A stretch of DNA of 23,212 nt from an uncultured Clostridium sp. (lineage in GTDB: Bacteria > Cyanobacteriota > Vampirovibrionia > Gastranaerophilales > Gastranaerophilaceae). The notes below the pieces were generated by a model. That model worked only from the letters and a program-made list of their open reading frames with translations, searched no databases and was not told the DNA's origin. The stretch spans positions 1-23,212 of the forward strand of contig CAJMDF010000034.1 of assembly GCA_905212085.1 (NCBI GenBank). Reading direction: 5' to 3'. The translations under genes were made by a program, and so were the position numbers. Below are positions 14,813 to 21,480 of the stretch, piece by piece. Each line of letters begins with the position of its first letter. Position 1 is the first letter of the stretch.

Positions 14813-16172
14813 AATTAGAAAAATATCTTTCCAAACTGTCTGCTATAGCTTTTGCATATTGCTTTTGAAACTCAGGATTAATCAAATTTGCATTATCTTC
14901 AGGGTTAATAAGATAAGACACCTCAATCAATAAACTTAAAGCATTTGTATTTCTTACAACTGCAAGACTACCTTGACGAACTTTATCATTTGGAACACCT
15001 ATTTCCGAGACCACAGTATCCATAATCTTATCAGCTAGAGGTTTTGCTTGCGGATAATAGTAATAAATACTTGTACCTCTGTTTTTATTCGGGTCTTGCC
15101 CATCAGGCAATGCATTTCCATGAATACTCAAAAATACAACAGAATCACCGTAATTAGCTATTTCCACCCTATCTTTTAAACTGACATAATTATCAGCTGA
15201 TCTTGTCATTATAACTCTTGCTCCTCGTTTTTTTAATTCTGCTTCAACGAACTTTGCAATAGCTAAGTTTATATCTTTTTCTTTATTTCCAAGACAACCT
15301 ATTGCGCCATTTTCAGAACCACCATGTCCTGCATCTATTGTTATTCTCAGGTTATGCAAAGGACGTCTTGAATTTGTAATTATTGGCTTTCTTATTTTTA
15401 AAATAAAATCATTCCCCTGGTATTCTCCGCTATACCCTAGAAGTTTGCGAGAACTTATTGCATCTTTATACGGGAAATCATATAAATATACATTATCAGG
15501 TTGATCCTTGACATTATAAAACTTCATTAAAAACATTTCATCTTCAACCATTTCAAACGGAACTTTTTTATTCAGATGAAAAACAAATTTAAAATAATCA
15601 TCCTCATCTATATATTCATATCCACTTAACGTAGCTAAATTTTTATCAGCTTGAGGAGTAAATTTTACATCAGATTTTAAAATCCAACCATATTTATTTT
15701 TACCTAAAAGGACTCTGTAAAAACCGTCTTTTTCTCCATCAACTATTAAATTTATATCTCTTTGCAAATGCGCCATTCTATTTATTCCGCCATCAACAGG
15801 AGTAGAACGCAACGGAGCTTTTTCTGTTGTCACAATACCGTATTTAGTTTCCTTATATGGAGTAAAAACTGATGGAGTTGATTTAAGTGATTTTATAGCT
15901 TGTCTTGTAATCACAAAAATTTCTCTTTGCTCTCCTGATTGGATTACAAAAGTATTTGCCCCGTTATTCAAATTCACCACATACGCAAAAGCACCTGTAG
16001 GATGCAAAGGAACATCTTGCCCGTTAATCTTTAAAGGTTTGTCAGACGAACCTATAAAAAATGTTGAACTGGAATTTAATATAACATCATTTTTGGCAGG
16101 ATATACAATATCAAAAGCAAAAGCTTGACTACCAAATACTAACAACCCAAATAATAAAACCAATTTTTTCAT
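14811..16172 (-). CDS. exported N-acetylmuramoyl-L-alanine amidase (Amidase_3) with SH3-like domain
   Basis: This cell-wall hydrolase cuts the bond between muramic acid and the stem peptide. The 453-residue protein has a signal peptide (residues 1-19, cut expected after SQAFA), a beta-rich N-terminal region (20-95), an SH3-like segment (about 110-170), a further AMIN-like beta region (about 180-265) and a C-terminal Amidase_3 domain. Zinc and catalytic residues are visible: H283 in IDAGHGG, E298 in NKEKD, H351 in SIHGNA and E417 in LIEVSY. It is probably periplasmic and used in daughter-cell separation. It has no Shine-Dalgarno site: a TATAAT box ends six bases before the ATG, so the mRNA is probably leaderless. 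It is divergent from ftsI-murE, which fits a wall-remodelling neighbourhood. Confidence 0.92.
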   Translation of the reverse strand: MKKLVLLFGLLVFGSQAFAFDIVYPAKNDVILNSSSTFFIGSSDKPLKINGQDVPLHPTGAFAYVVNLNNGANTFVIQSGEQREIFVITRQAIKSLKSTPSVFTPYKETKYGIVTTEKAPLRSTPVDGGINRMAHLQRDINLIVDGEKDGFYRVLLGKNKYGWILKSDVKFTPQADKNLATLSGYEYIDEDDYFKFVFHLNKKVPFEMVEDEMFLMKFYNVKDQPDNVYLYDFPYKDAISSRKLLGYSGEYQGNDFILKIRKPIITNSRRPLHNLRITIDAGHGGSENGAIGCLGNKEKDINLAIAKFVEAELKKRGARVIMTRSADNYVSLKDRVEIANYGDSVVFLSIHGNALPDGQDPNKNRGTSIYYYYPQAKPLADKIMDTVVSEIGVPNDKVRQGSLAVVRNTNALSLLIEVSYLINPEDNANLINPEFQKQYAKAIADSLERYFSN

Positions 16173-16187
16173 ATCAAAATTATATCA
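16173..16187 (-). promoter_or_regulatory. extended -10 promoter giving a leaderless amidase mRNA
   Basis: On the minus strand TGATATAAT (TGnTATAAT; the hexamer is 16184-16179) is followed by TTTGAT and the ATG at 16172. A start 6-8 bases after the -10 would fall on the start codon. No Shine-Dalgarno site is present. The signal peptide begins at this ATG, so the start codon is secure. Confidence 0.65.
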
Positions 16188-16255
16188 CGAAGAAATTTTA
16201 CAATAAAATATACCACTTAAAATTATTTAATATTTAATTATTTTATTATTCCTTA

Positions 16256-16264
16256 TGCTAAAAT
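16256..16264 (+). promoter_or_regulatory. extended -10 promoter of ftsI-murE
   Basis: TGCTAAAAT is an extended -10 (TGnTAAAAT) 41 bases before the ftsI start. No good -35 is visible in the AT-rich upstream sequence. AAGGGG precedes the GTG start codon. Confidence 0.5.
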
Positions 16265-16305
16265 TAAAGAATAAACAATTTTAAGTTACCGATAAGGGGT
16301 ATGTT

Positions 16306-18054
16306 GTGAGAGAAAGATTAAGAAGAAGAGAGCCGGAAAACGAAACAGAAAAGCGCAATAAAACCTTTGATCAAATTTTAGGATTTTTACATATATTTTT
16401 TGCAGGTTTTATGACCCTACTTATAATATATTTATTCTTTATTATGGTAGTTGATGTCGGCAAATATAGAGCTAGAGCTAGAAGTCAACGAGTAGGCAGA
16501 ATATTTTCAATGCGCGGAGATATTTTCGACAGAAACGGAATTAAACTTGCAACAGATAAAGTATATTCTGATGTATATGCACACCCTGCAGATTATGACC
16601 ATTCTCCTGAAGAATTGGCAAAAATGCTAGCACCACTTCTAAAAATGCCTAAAGATACTCTTTTACAAAAACTTAAAAAACCAGGTCCTGTAATAACTTT
16701 AAAAAAAGATATTGACAGAAATACTGCAAAACAAATCTCTAAATTACACTTAAGAGAAATAAGCTTAGGCAAAAAGAACACAAGAGAATATCCGCAAGGT
16801 ACACTCGCAGCACACGTTTTAGGATACTACAACTTTGATGCGGATATAGCAAACGGTATTGAATACACTGCAAAAGACCGCTTAGAACATGTTATTAATA
16901 CAGTTAAATATCAAAGAACCCGTGACGGTAAAATAATTTATGATTTTACAACTGATCCTGTAGCTACAACTACAAATCCAAAAGGTGAAGATGTTACTCT
17001 TACAATTGATGCAGCAATCCAACACGTTTGCGAAAAAGAAATTGAAAAAATGGTTACAGAAAAACACGCTGAACGTGGGACTGTAATCGTTATGAATCCT
17101 AAGACAGGAGAAATTTTAGCTTATGCTGTATATCCTACATTTGACCCTAATAATTATAGAAAAGCAACTCCACAACAACTTAAGAACTGGACATTAACAG
17201 ATGTTTTTCCTCCTGGATCAACTTTTAAAACTATCACAGTTGCAAGTGCAATGGATTTAGGAAAAATTAACGAACATTCAACAGTGCTTGATACAGGTAA
17301 AACCACTATCGGCAAATGGGAAATTAAAAACTACGATTATGACGTCCACCCATACCCAGGAAACATTACCCTTGAATATCTATTTGAGCATTCAAGTAAT
17401 ATCGGGGCTATTAATGTTGCAAAAACAATGTCTCCAGCAGAATTTTACGGAGTCCTAAAAAAATTCGGATTTGGAACAAAAACAGGAATAGACTTACCTG
17501 GCGAATCTTCAGGACTTTTACCATACTGGACATACTGGGATCAAGGAATTCAGGCTACAATGTCATACGGGTATGGAACATCTGTTACTGCAATACAAAT
17601 GATTTCGGCAGTACAAGCCCTTGCCAATAATGGTGTTAGAATTACCCCTCATATTATAAAATATTCTCAAGAAGAATATGATAACAAAATTCATCATACA
17701 CAGGTAATTCAACCTGCAACAGCTCAAGCTATTACAAGATTACTTGCAGCAAGCGTAAATAACGGACGTTCAGTAATTAAAATGGATAAATATAATGTAG
17801 CTGCCAAAACCGGAACATCAAGAAAACCAAAAGAAGGAGGCAGCGGATATACACCATTTACATACACATCCACAATAGGTTATCTTCCAGCATCTGACCC
17901 TCAGATTTTGGTATATGTTATGGTGGATAGTGCAAAAGTTGGCGCAATATGGGGGAATACAGTCGCAGGTCCGGTATTCCACGAAGTTACAACTCAAGTT
18001 GCAAGAATTCTTAATTTAAAACCTGATAAAATTACACCTGATAAGAAAAACTAA
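16306..18054 (+). CDS. ftsI: class B penicillin-binding protein, FtsI/PBP2-type transpeptidase
   Basis: This 582-residue septal-type transpeptidase cross-links peptidoglycan. A basic cytoplasmic N-terminus is followed by one membrane anchor (about 26-50), the PBP dimer domain (GDIFDRNGIKLA, 71-82, onward) and a transpeptidase domain with the three active-site motifs: S305-T-F-K308, S363-S-N365 and K501-T-G503. There are no PASTA repeats. The start is a GTG at 16306, chosen because AAGGGG lies seven bases upstream and the nearby ATG at 16301 is followed at once by TGA. murE follows after 10 bases, the conserved dcw-cluster order, which supports FtsI over an elongation PBP2. Other dcw genes are not in this window. 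Confidence 0.92.
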   Translation: MRERLRRREPENETEKRNKTFDQILGFLHIFFAGFMTLLIIYLFFIMVVDVGKYRARARSQRVGRIFSMRGDIFDRNGIKLATDKVYSDVYAHPADYDHSPEELAKMLAPLLKMPKDTLLQKLKKPGPVITLKKDIDRNTAKQISKLHLREISLGKKNTREYPQGTLAAHVLGYYNFDADIANGIEYTAKDRLEHVINTVKYQRTRDGKIIYDFTTDPVATTTNPKGEDVTLTIDAAIQHVCEKEIEKMVTEKHAERGTVIVMNPKTGEILAYAVYPTFDPNNYRKATPQQLKNWTLTDVFPPGSTFKTITVASAMDLGKINEHSTVLDTGKTTIGKWEIKNYDYDVHPYPGNITLEYLFEHSSNIGAINVAKTMSPAEFYGVLKKFGFGTKTGIDLPGESSGLLPYWTYWDQGIQATMSYGYGTSVTAIQMISAVQALANNGVRITPHIIKYSQEEYDNKIHHTQVIQPATAQAITRLLAASVNNGRSVIKMDKYNVAAKTGTSRKPKEGGSGYTPFTYTSTIGYLPASDPQILVYVMVDSAKVGAIWGNTVAGPVFHEVTTQVARILNLKPDKITPDKKN

Positions 18055-18064
18055 GGAGATATAA

Positions 18065-19561
18065 ATGAAATTAGATGAATTAATTGAGTATTTAGACTAC
18101 AAAGATTTAATTAACTTTAAAAACATTGACATTACAGGGATTTCATACAATTCAAAAACAACTAAAAAAGGCGATATTTTTGTATGCTTGGTGGGCGAAC
18201 ATACTGACGGACATGAATTCGCAAAAAATGCAATTGAAGCAGGAGCTGCAGCCCTATTAGTTGAAAGAAAAGTTGAAGGGACAAAAATTCCACAAGTTGT
18301 AGTAGCATCTACAAGACATAAAATAGCTGATATAGCAGACAGATTTTATTCTAGCCCGTCAAAAGGAATTAATCTTATTGGGATTACAGGCACAAACGGA
18401 AAAACTACAGTTACTCACTTAATTCAAAAAATCTTTGAAGAAAACGGACAAAAATGTGCATTAATTGGAACTTTAGGATATAAATTATCATCAAACGGCG
18501 AATACAGAGATGCAAAACATACAACTCCGCAAGCTCCCGAATTACAAGCAACTTTAAGAATGATTAAAGATGTTGAAAAAATTGATAATGTTGTAATGGA
18601 AGTAAGCTCTCACGCTTTAGATCAAAACAGAGTCGGTGGATGCAGATTTAATGGTGCTGTATTTACAAACCTTACCCAAGACCATTTAGACTATCACATC
18701 ACTATGGACAATTATTTCAAAGCAAAAGCCCTACTTTTTGAACATTTAACAGAAGGAGATTTTGCTGTAATTAATGCAGATGATGAATACGGCGACAGAT
18801 TTATAAGTGTTGTGCCAGAAGGTGTAAGAGTCTTCACATACGGGGTAAAACAACAAAGCGATGTAATGGCAAAAGATATTAAATTTTCTCTGAACGGAGC
18901 AGAATTTACTTTAGTAACAAGTGATCACATTGATGCAAAAGGTTCAAAAGAATACAAAGTAAATCTTCATATGAACGGAATGTTCAGTGTATATAATGTT
19001 CTGGCAGCTGTCACTGCAGCTCTTGCAATGGGAATTGATATTGAAACAGCTCTAAAAGCATTACAAAACGTAAAAGGAGTTGCCGGCAGATTTGAAGTAG
19101 TAGTAAAAAAACCTCTTGTAATTGTAGATTATGCACACACTCCTGACGGTTTGGAAAACGTGTTAAAATCAGCGAGAGAAATTACACCTGAAGATGGTAA
19201 ATTAATATGCCTATTCGGTTGCGGCGGTGACAGAGATGCGACAAAACGTCCTAAAATGGGTGCTATCGCAGAAAAACTTGCAGATAAAATCGTAATTACA
19301 AGCGATAATCCAAGATCAGAAGATCCTCAAACCATAATTACAGATATCATTGCAGGTCTAAAATCCGTAAATACAGAAAGTGTAATTGTAGAACCTGACA
19401 GAGGAACAGCAATCGGCTTATTAAAAACAATTGCAAATAATAATGATGTAGTTGTAATTGCAGGAAAAGGACACGAAGATTATCAAATATTAAAAGACAA
19501 AACAATTCACTTTGATGATAGGGAAGAAGCTAGAAAAGTTTTTGAAGTAAGTGTTATTTAA
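18065..19561 (+). CDS. murE: UDP-N-acetylmuramoyl-L-alanyl-D-glutamate--2,6-diaminopimelate ligase
   Basis: MurE adds the third amino acid of the peptidoglycan stem using ATP. The 498-residue protein has the three Mur ligase domains: the N-terminal UDP-binding domain, the central ATPase with the P-loop GITGTNGKTT (106-115) and a KAK segment (219-221) holding the likely carbamylated Lys, and the C-terminal domain with DNPRSEDP (414-421). The DNPR form is the known signature for meso-diaminopimelate specificity, so the wall is predicted to be DAP-type. AAGGAGAT precedes the ATG. It is cotranscribed with ftsI (10-base gap) and ends at a strong terminator. Confidence 0.97.
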   Translation: MKLDELIEYLDYKDLINFKNIDITGISYNSKTTKKGDIFVCLVGEHTDGHEFAKNAIEAGAAALLVERKVEGTKIPQVVVASTRHKIADIADRFYSSPSKGINLIGITGTNGKTTVTHLIQKIFEENGQKCALIGTLGYKLSSNGEYRDAKHTTPQAPELQATLRMIKDVEKIDNVVMEVSSHALDQNRVGGCRFNGAVFTNLTQDHLDYHITMDNYFKAKALLFEHLTEGDFAVINADDEYGDRFISVVPEGVRVFTYGVKQQSDVMAKDIKFSLNGAEFTLVTSDHIDAKGSKEYKVNLHMNGMFSVYNVLAAVTAALAMGIDIETALKALQNVKGVAGRFEVVVKKPLVIVDYAHTPDGLENVLKSAREITPEDGKLICLFGCGGDRDATKRPKMGAIAEKLADKIVITSDNPRSEDPQTIITDIIAGLKSVNTESVIVEPDRGTAIGLLKTIANNNDVVVIAGKGHEDYQILKDKTIHFDDREEARKVFEVSVI

Positions 19562-19588
19562 AAAAGAGAGGCAATAGCCTCTCTTTTA
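19561..19588. terminator. bidirectional terminator between murE and the pilin gene
   Basis: AAAGAGAGGC (19563-19572), a 4-base loop and GCCTCTCTTT form a perfect stem flanked by an A-run and a T-rich tail on each strand. It begins at the last base of the murE stop and ends two bases before the pilin stop. Confidence 0.92.
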
Positions 19589-19589
19589 T

Positions 19590-20324
19590 TTACCAAGGAT
19601 AATCATTTTTTATTTCCCAACCATCATATTGTATTAATGCCCCGCAATAAAATCCTGCATCAGAAGTAGAATTTTTATTACAACCTCTTCTGCTACTTGA
19701 CATTAATGTTTCTCGAGAATACCCATCGCCTGCCATATTCAATTTTTTGGTCGCTGAAGTTAACATAAATGTAAAAATATCACGACCATATACATTAGGT
19801 TTTGAATTTCCATTTATATCAACATTAATATAAATATACTGATATACACCAGCCCCACTCGAATCCATCATAAATGCAATAATTGAACCATCTTTTAAAG
19901 TTATTACATAATGAAATTTATCACTCCAAGATACCTCATTAATTCGATTCAATTCATATCTTTTTATATTTTTCTGTTGAGCACAATATAGCCCACAATC
20001 TTCAACAATATCCAAATATGGTAAAAAATATCGGTCTAAAACAGCTGTCAAAGTTTCCTTGTAACTTCCATTCGGATCTTCAGGATTCATTTGTGCAATA
20101 TTACTTAAATTCCATTCCTCAATAGTACCATTTTCTGCTTGAGAAGAAACTAATGCTTGACTAACTACAGAATAAGCTTTTTTCAATTGAGCAATTGTCA
20201 CTTTTTTTTGATAATTAGTAATTATTGAAGGCATTGTCATTGAAGCAACTATACCAATTATCCCTAAAGTTATTAACACCTCTGCTAATGTAAATGCTTT
20301 TGTATTTTTGTAGTGATGTATCAT
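19590..20324 (-). CDS. type IV pilin-like protein with prepilin signal
   Basis: This 244-residue protein has a class III-type prepilin N-terminus. A 10-residue positively charged leader ends in Ala. It is followed by FTLAEVLITLGIIGIVAS, with Glu at +5 of the mature protein (E15) and a single hydrophobic helix. Cleavage and N-methylation are expected between A10 and F11; Ala replaces the usual Gly. The globular part has several Cys (CGLYC, RRGC, FYCG) and the phrase DINGNSKPNVYGRDIF, resembling the protein at 9154-9795. It may be a major or minor pilin or a pseudopilin of a type IV pilus or type II secretion system; no assembly genes are in the window. No Shine-Dalgarno site precedes the ATG. 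A promoter (TTGAAA-17-AATAAT) suggests a leaderless mRNA. The frame also stays open upstream to the G10 tract. Confidence 0.88.
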   Translation of the reverse strand: MIHHYKNTKAFTLAEVLITLGIIGIVASMTMPSIITNYQKKVTIAQLKKAYSVVSQALVSSQAENGTIEEWNLSNIAQMNPEDPNGSYKETLTAVLDRYFLPYLDIVEDCGLYCAQQKNIKRYELNRINEVSWSDKFHYVITLKDGSIIAFMMDSSGAGVYQYIYINVDINGNSKPNVYGRDIFTFMLTSATKKLNMAGDGYSRETLMSSSRRGCNKNSTSDAGFYCGALIQYDGWEIKNDYPW

Positions 20325-20330
20325 ATCACT

Positions 20331-20359
20331 ATTATTACATTTTTTAATTAATTTTTCAA
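20331..20359 (-). promoter_or_regulatory. probable promoter for a leaderless pilin mRNA
   Basis: On the minus strand TTGAAA (20359-20354), exactly 17 bases, then AATAAT (20336-20331), preceded by TGT as in an extended -10. AGTGAT and the ATG at 20324 follow, so transcription would begin at the start codon. This matches the -10 plus nnnGAT plus ATG layout of the amidase and NagA starts. If used, the pilin is expressed independently of the upstream leader ORF. Confidence 0.55.
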
Positions 20360-20386
20360 GTCCTCGAAAGCCTTGCAGGATAAGCT

Positions 20387-20488
20387 CTAAATTGCCCCCC
20401 CCCCGACTGCTACACAGGTAGACACTTCAGCAAAAGATTGAATACTCTTAAAAGATTTTTGTGTCTGATATGTTTGAAATCTTTTCAT
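20387..20488 (-). CDS. short leader ORF containing a G10 tract, upstream of the pilin gene (33 aa as read)
   Basis: A very good Shine-Dalgarno site (AAGGGAG, core at 20500-20495) precedes an ATG at 20488. The peptide has 28 residues with a basic, Gln/Ser-rich start (MKRFQTYQTQKSFKSIQSF), then AEVSTCVAV, Gly-Gly-Gly from the G tract, Ala-Ile and TAG at 20389-20387. With 11 or 8 G in place of 10, the frame passes through 23 sense codons into the pilin ORF without a stop, giving an N-terminally extended pilin. With 9 G it ends after about a dozen more codons. It could be a phase-variable N-terminal extension, a regulatory leader, or a small independent peptide. No family is recognised. Confidence 0.45.
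   Translation of the reverse strand: MKRFQTYQTQKSFKSIQSFAEVSTCVAVGGGAI
20395..20404 (-). repeat. homopolymer: C10 on plus (G10 on minus)
   Basis: This is a second run of ten C. On the plus strand it is preceded by AAGCTCTAAATTG and followed by GAC and, eight bases on, AGGTA, closely resembling the surroundings of the run at 5816. It lies inside the leader ORF upstream of the pilin gene. Confidence 0.9.
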
Positions 20489-20519
20489 ATATAGCTCCCT
20501 TCTTAATTTATAAAATTAG

Positions 20520-20546
20520 ATTATCATATTTTTAGCTCTATTTCAA
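20520..20546 (-). promoter_or_regulatory. possible promoter of the leader ORF upstream of the pilin gene
   Basis: On the minus strand TTGAAA (20546-20541), a 15-base spacer and GATAAT (20525-20520) stand about 31 bases before the leader ATG. The spacer is short. It lies back to back with the NagA promoter. Confidence 0.35.
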
Positions 20547-20556
20547 CTTATTGATG

Positions 20557-20562
20557 TATAAT
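20557..20562 (+). promoter_or_regulatory. -10 box for a leaderless nagA-like mRNA
   Basis: A consensus TATAAT ends six bases before the ATG at 20569 (TAAGAT between). No Shine-Dalgarno site precedes the start, and an in-frame TAA two codons upstream rules out a longer protein. No convincing -35 is seen at 16-18 bases. Confidence 0.55.
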
Positions 20563-20568
20563 TAAGAT

Positions 20569-21480
20569 ATGAAAACAAAATTATTAATTGAACAACATTT
20601 CCACGGATGTTTTGGAATAGATTTTAACAAAGCATCTGTAGATGACATTTTATATTTATCAAAAGAAATTTTGAAATACGGTATAGGTGGAATATTCCCT
20701 ACAATTGTAACTGACAGTGTAGAAAATACTAAACGAGTAATTTCGACAATCAAAGAAGCCTCAAAAAGGCAAACATCTGACATGGCTAAAATTTTAGGAA
20801 TACATTTGGAAGGAATTTTTCTTAACCCAGAAAAAAAAGGTATTCACAATCCTGAACATTTCCTAAAACTTACACCTGAAAATTACAAACTTATAGAAGA
20901 TGATTTTATAAAAATAATCACACTGGCACCTGAGCTTGATGATGGCTTATTGGATTACTTGTCTGATAAAAATATTAAAATCCAAGCTGGACATTGTACT
21001 GGCGGAGATTTGTCAAAATGCACAGGAGCTACACATCTTTTTAACGCAATGTCAGGAGTAGTTCACAGAGGTTCAACAACAGCTCTTTCTGCGTTGATTA
21101 ACGATAATATTTATACAGAAATAATTGCTGACGGGATTCATGTATCTGATGATGCTTTAAAACTTGCATTTAAAACAAAACCTCAAAATAAAATTCTATT
21201 AATAAGCGACAGTCTGCCTATTACAAAAAGTAACTTAAAAGAAATGATATTTGCAGACGAAAAAGTTTATTATGACGGGATAAAAGCAACTTCTAAAGAA
21301 GGCACAATTGCAGGCAGTACAACTCTTATCCCTGACATAATAAAAAGGCTTGCAAAGGTTAATTTATTTAATCCTGAATATATCAATAATCCTTATAACT
21401 ATCATAATGTTGACTTAGAAGGATTTATTGAATGGGATGATGCTTGGAATATCAAAAGGATTCAAAAATATGAAAAGTGA
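20569..21480 (+). CDS. NagA-like N-acetylglucosamine-6-phosphate deacetylase, barrel-only form
   Basis: The NagA reaction removes acetate from GlcNAc-6-phosphate in amino-sugar recycling. The 303-residue protein aligns by motif with the NagA TIM barrel: HFHG (10-13, for the usual HIHG), GIHLEGIFLNP with E81, AGHC with H142, THLFNAMSG with H156, DGIHV with H191, SDSLP with D214 (for SDAMP), and GTIAGSTT (245-252). It is about 80 residues shorter than typical NagA. It lacks the N-terminal strands and the C-terminal ADLVV-type strands that build the small beta-domain, and starts straight at the barrel. The upstream in-frame stop shows this is not a missed start. Metal and substrate residues are mostly kept, so it may be active on a related substrate or be a degenerate family member. 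It overlaps ilvD by 11 bases. Confidence 0.8.
   Translation: MKTKLLIEQHFHGCFGIDFNKASVDDILYLSKEILKYGIGGIFPTIVTDSVENTKRVISTIKEASKRQTSDMAKILGIHLEGIFLNPEKKGIHNPEHFLKLTPENYKLIEDDFIKIITLAPELDDGLLDYLSDKNIKIQAGHCTGGDLSKCTGATHLFNAMSGVVHRGSTTALSALINDNIYTEIIADGIHVSDDALKLAFKTKPQNKILLISDSLPITKSNLKEMIFADEKVYYDGIKATSKEGTIAGSTTLIPDIIKRLAKVNLFNPEYINNPYNYHNVDLEGFIEWDDAWNIKRIQKYEK

Noticed and set aside
21428..21469. Longer start for ilvD at 21428
   Set aside because: The extra residues (MNGMMLGISKGFKN) are the out-of-frame translation of the nagA end and do not match the IlvD family N-terminus; 21470 has AAAGG upstream.
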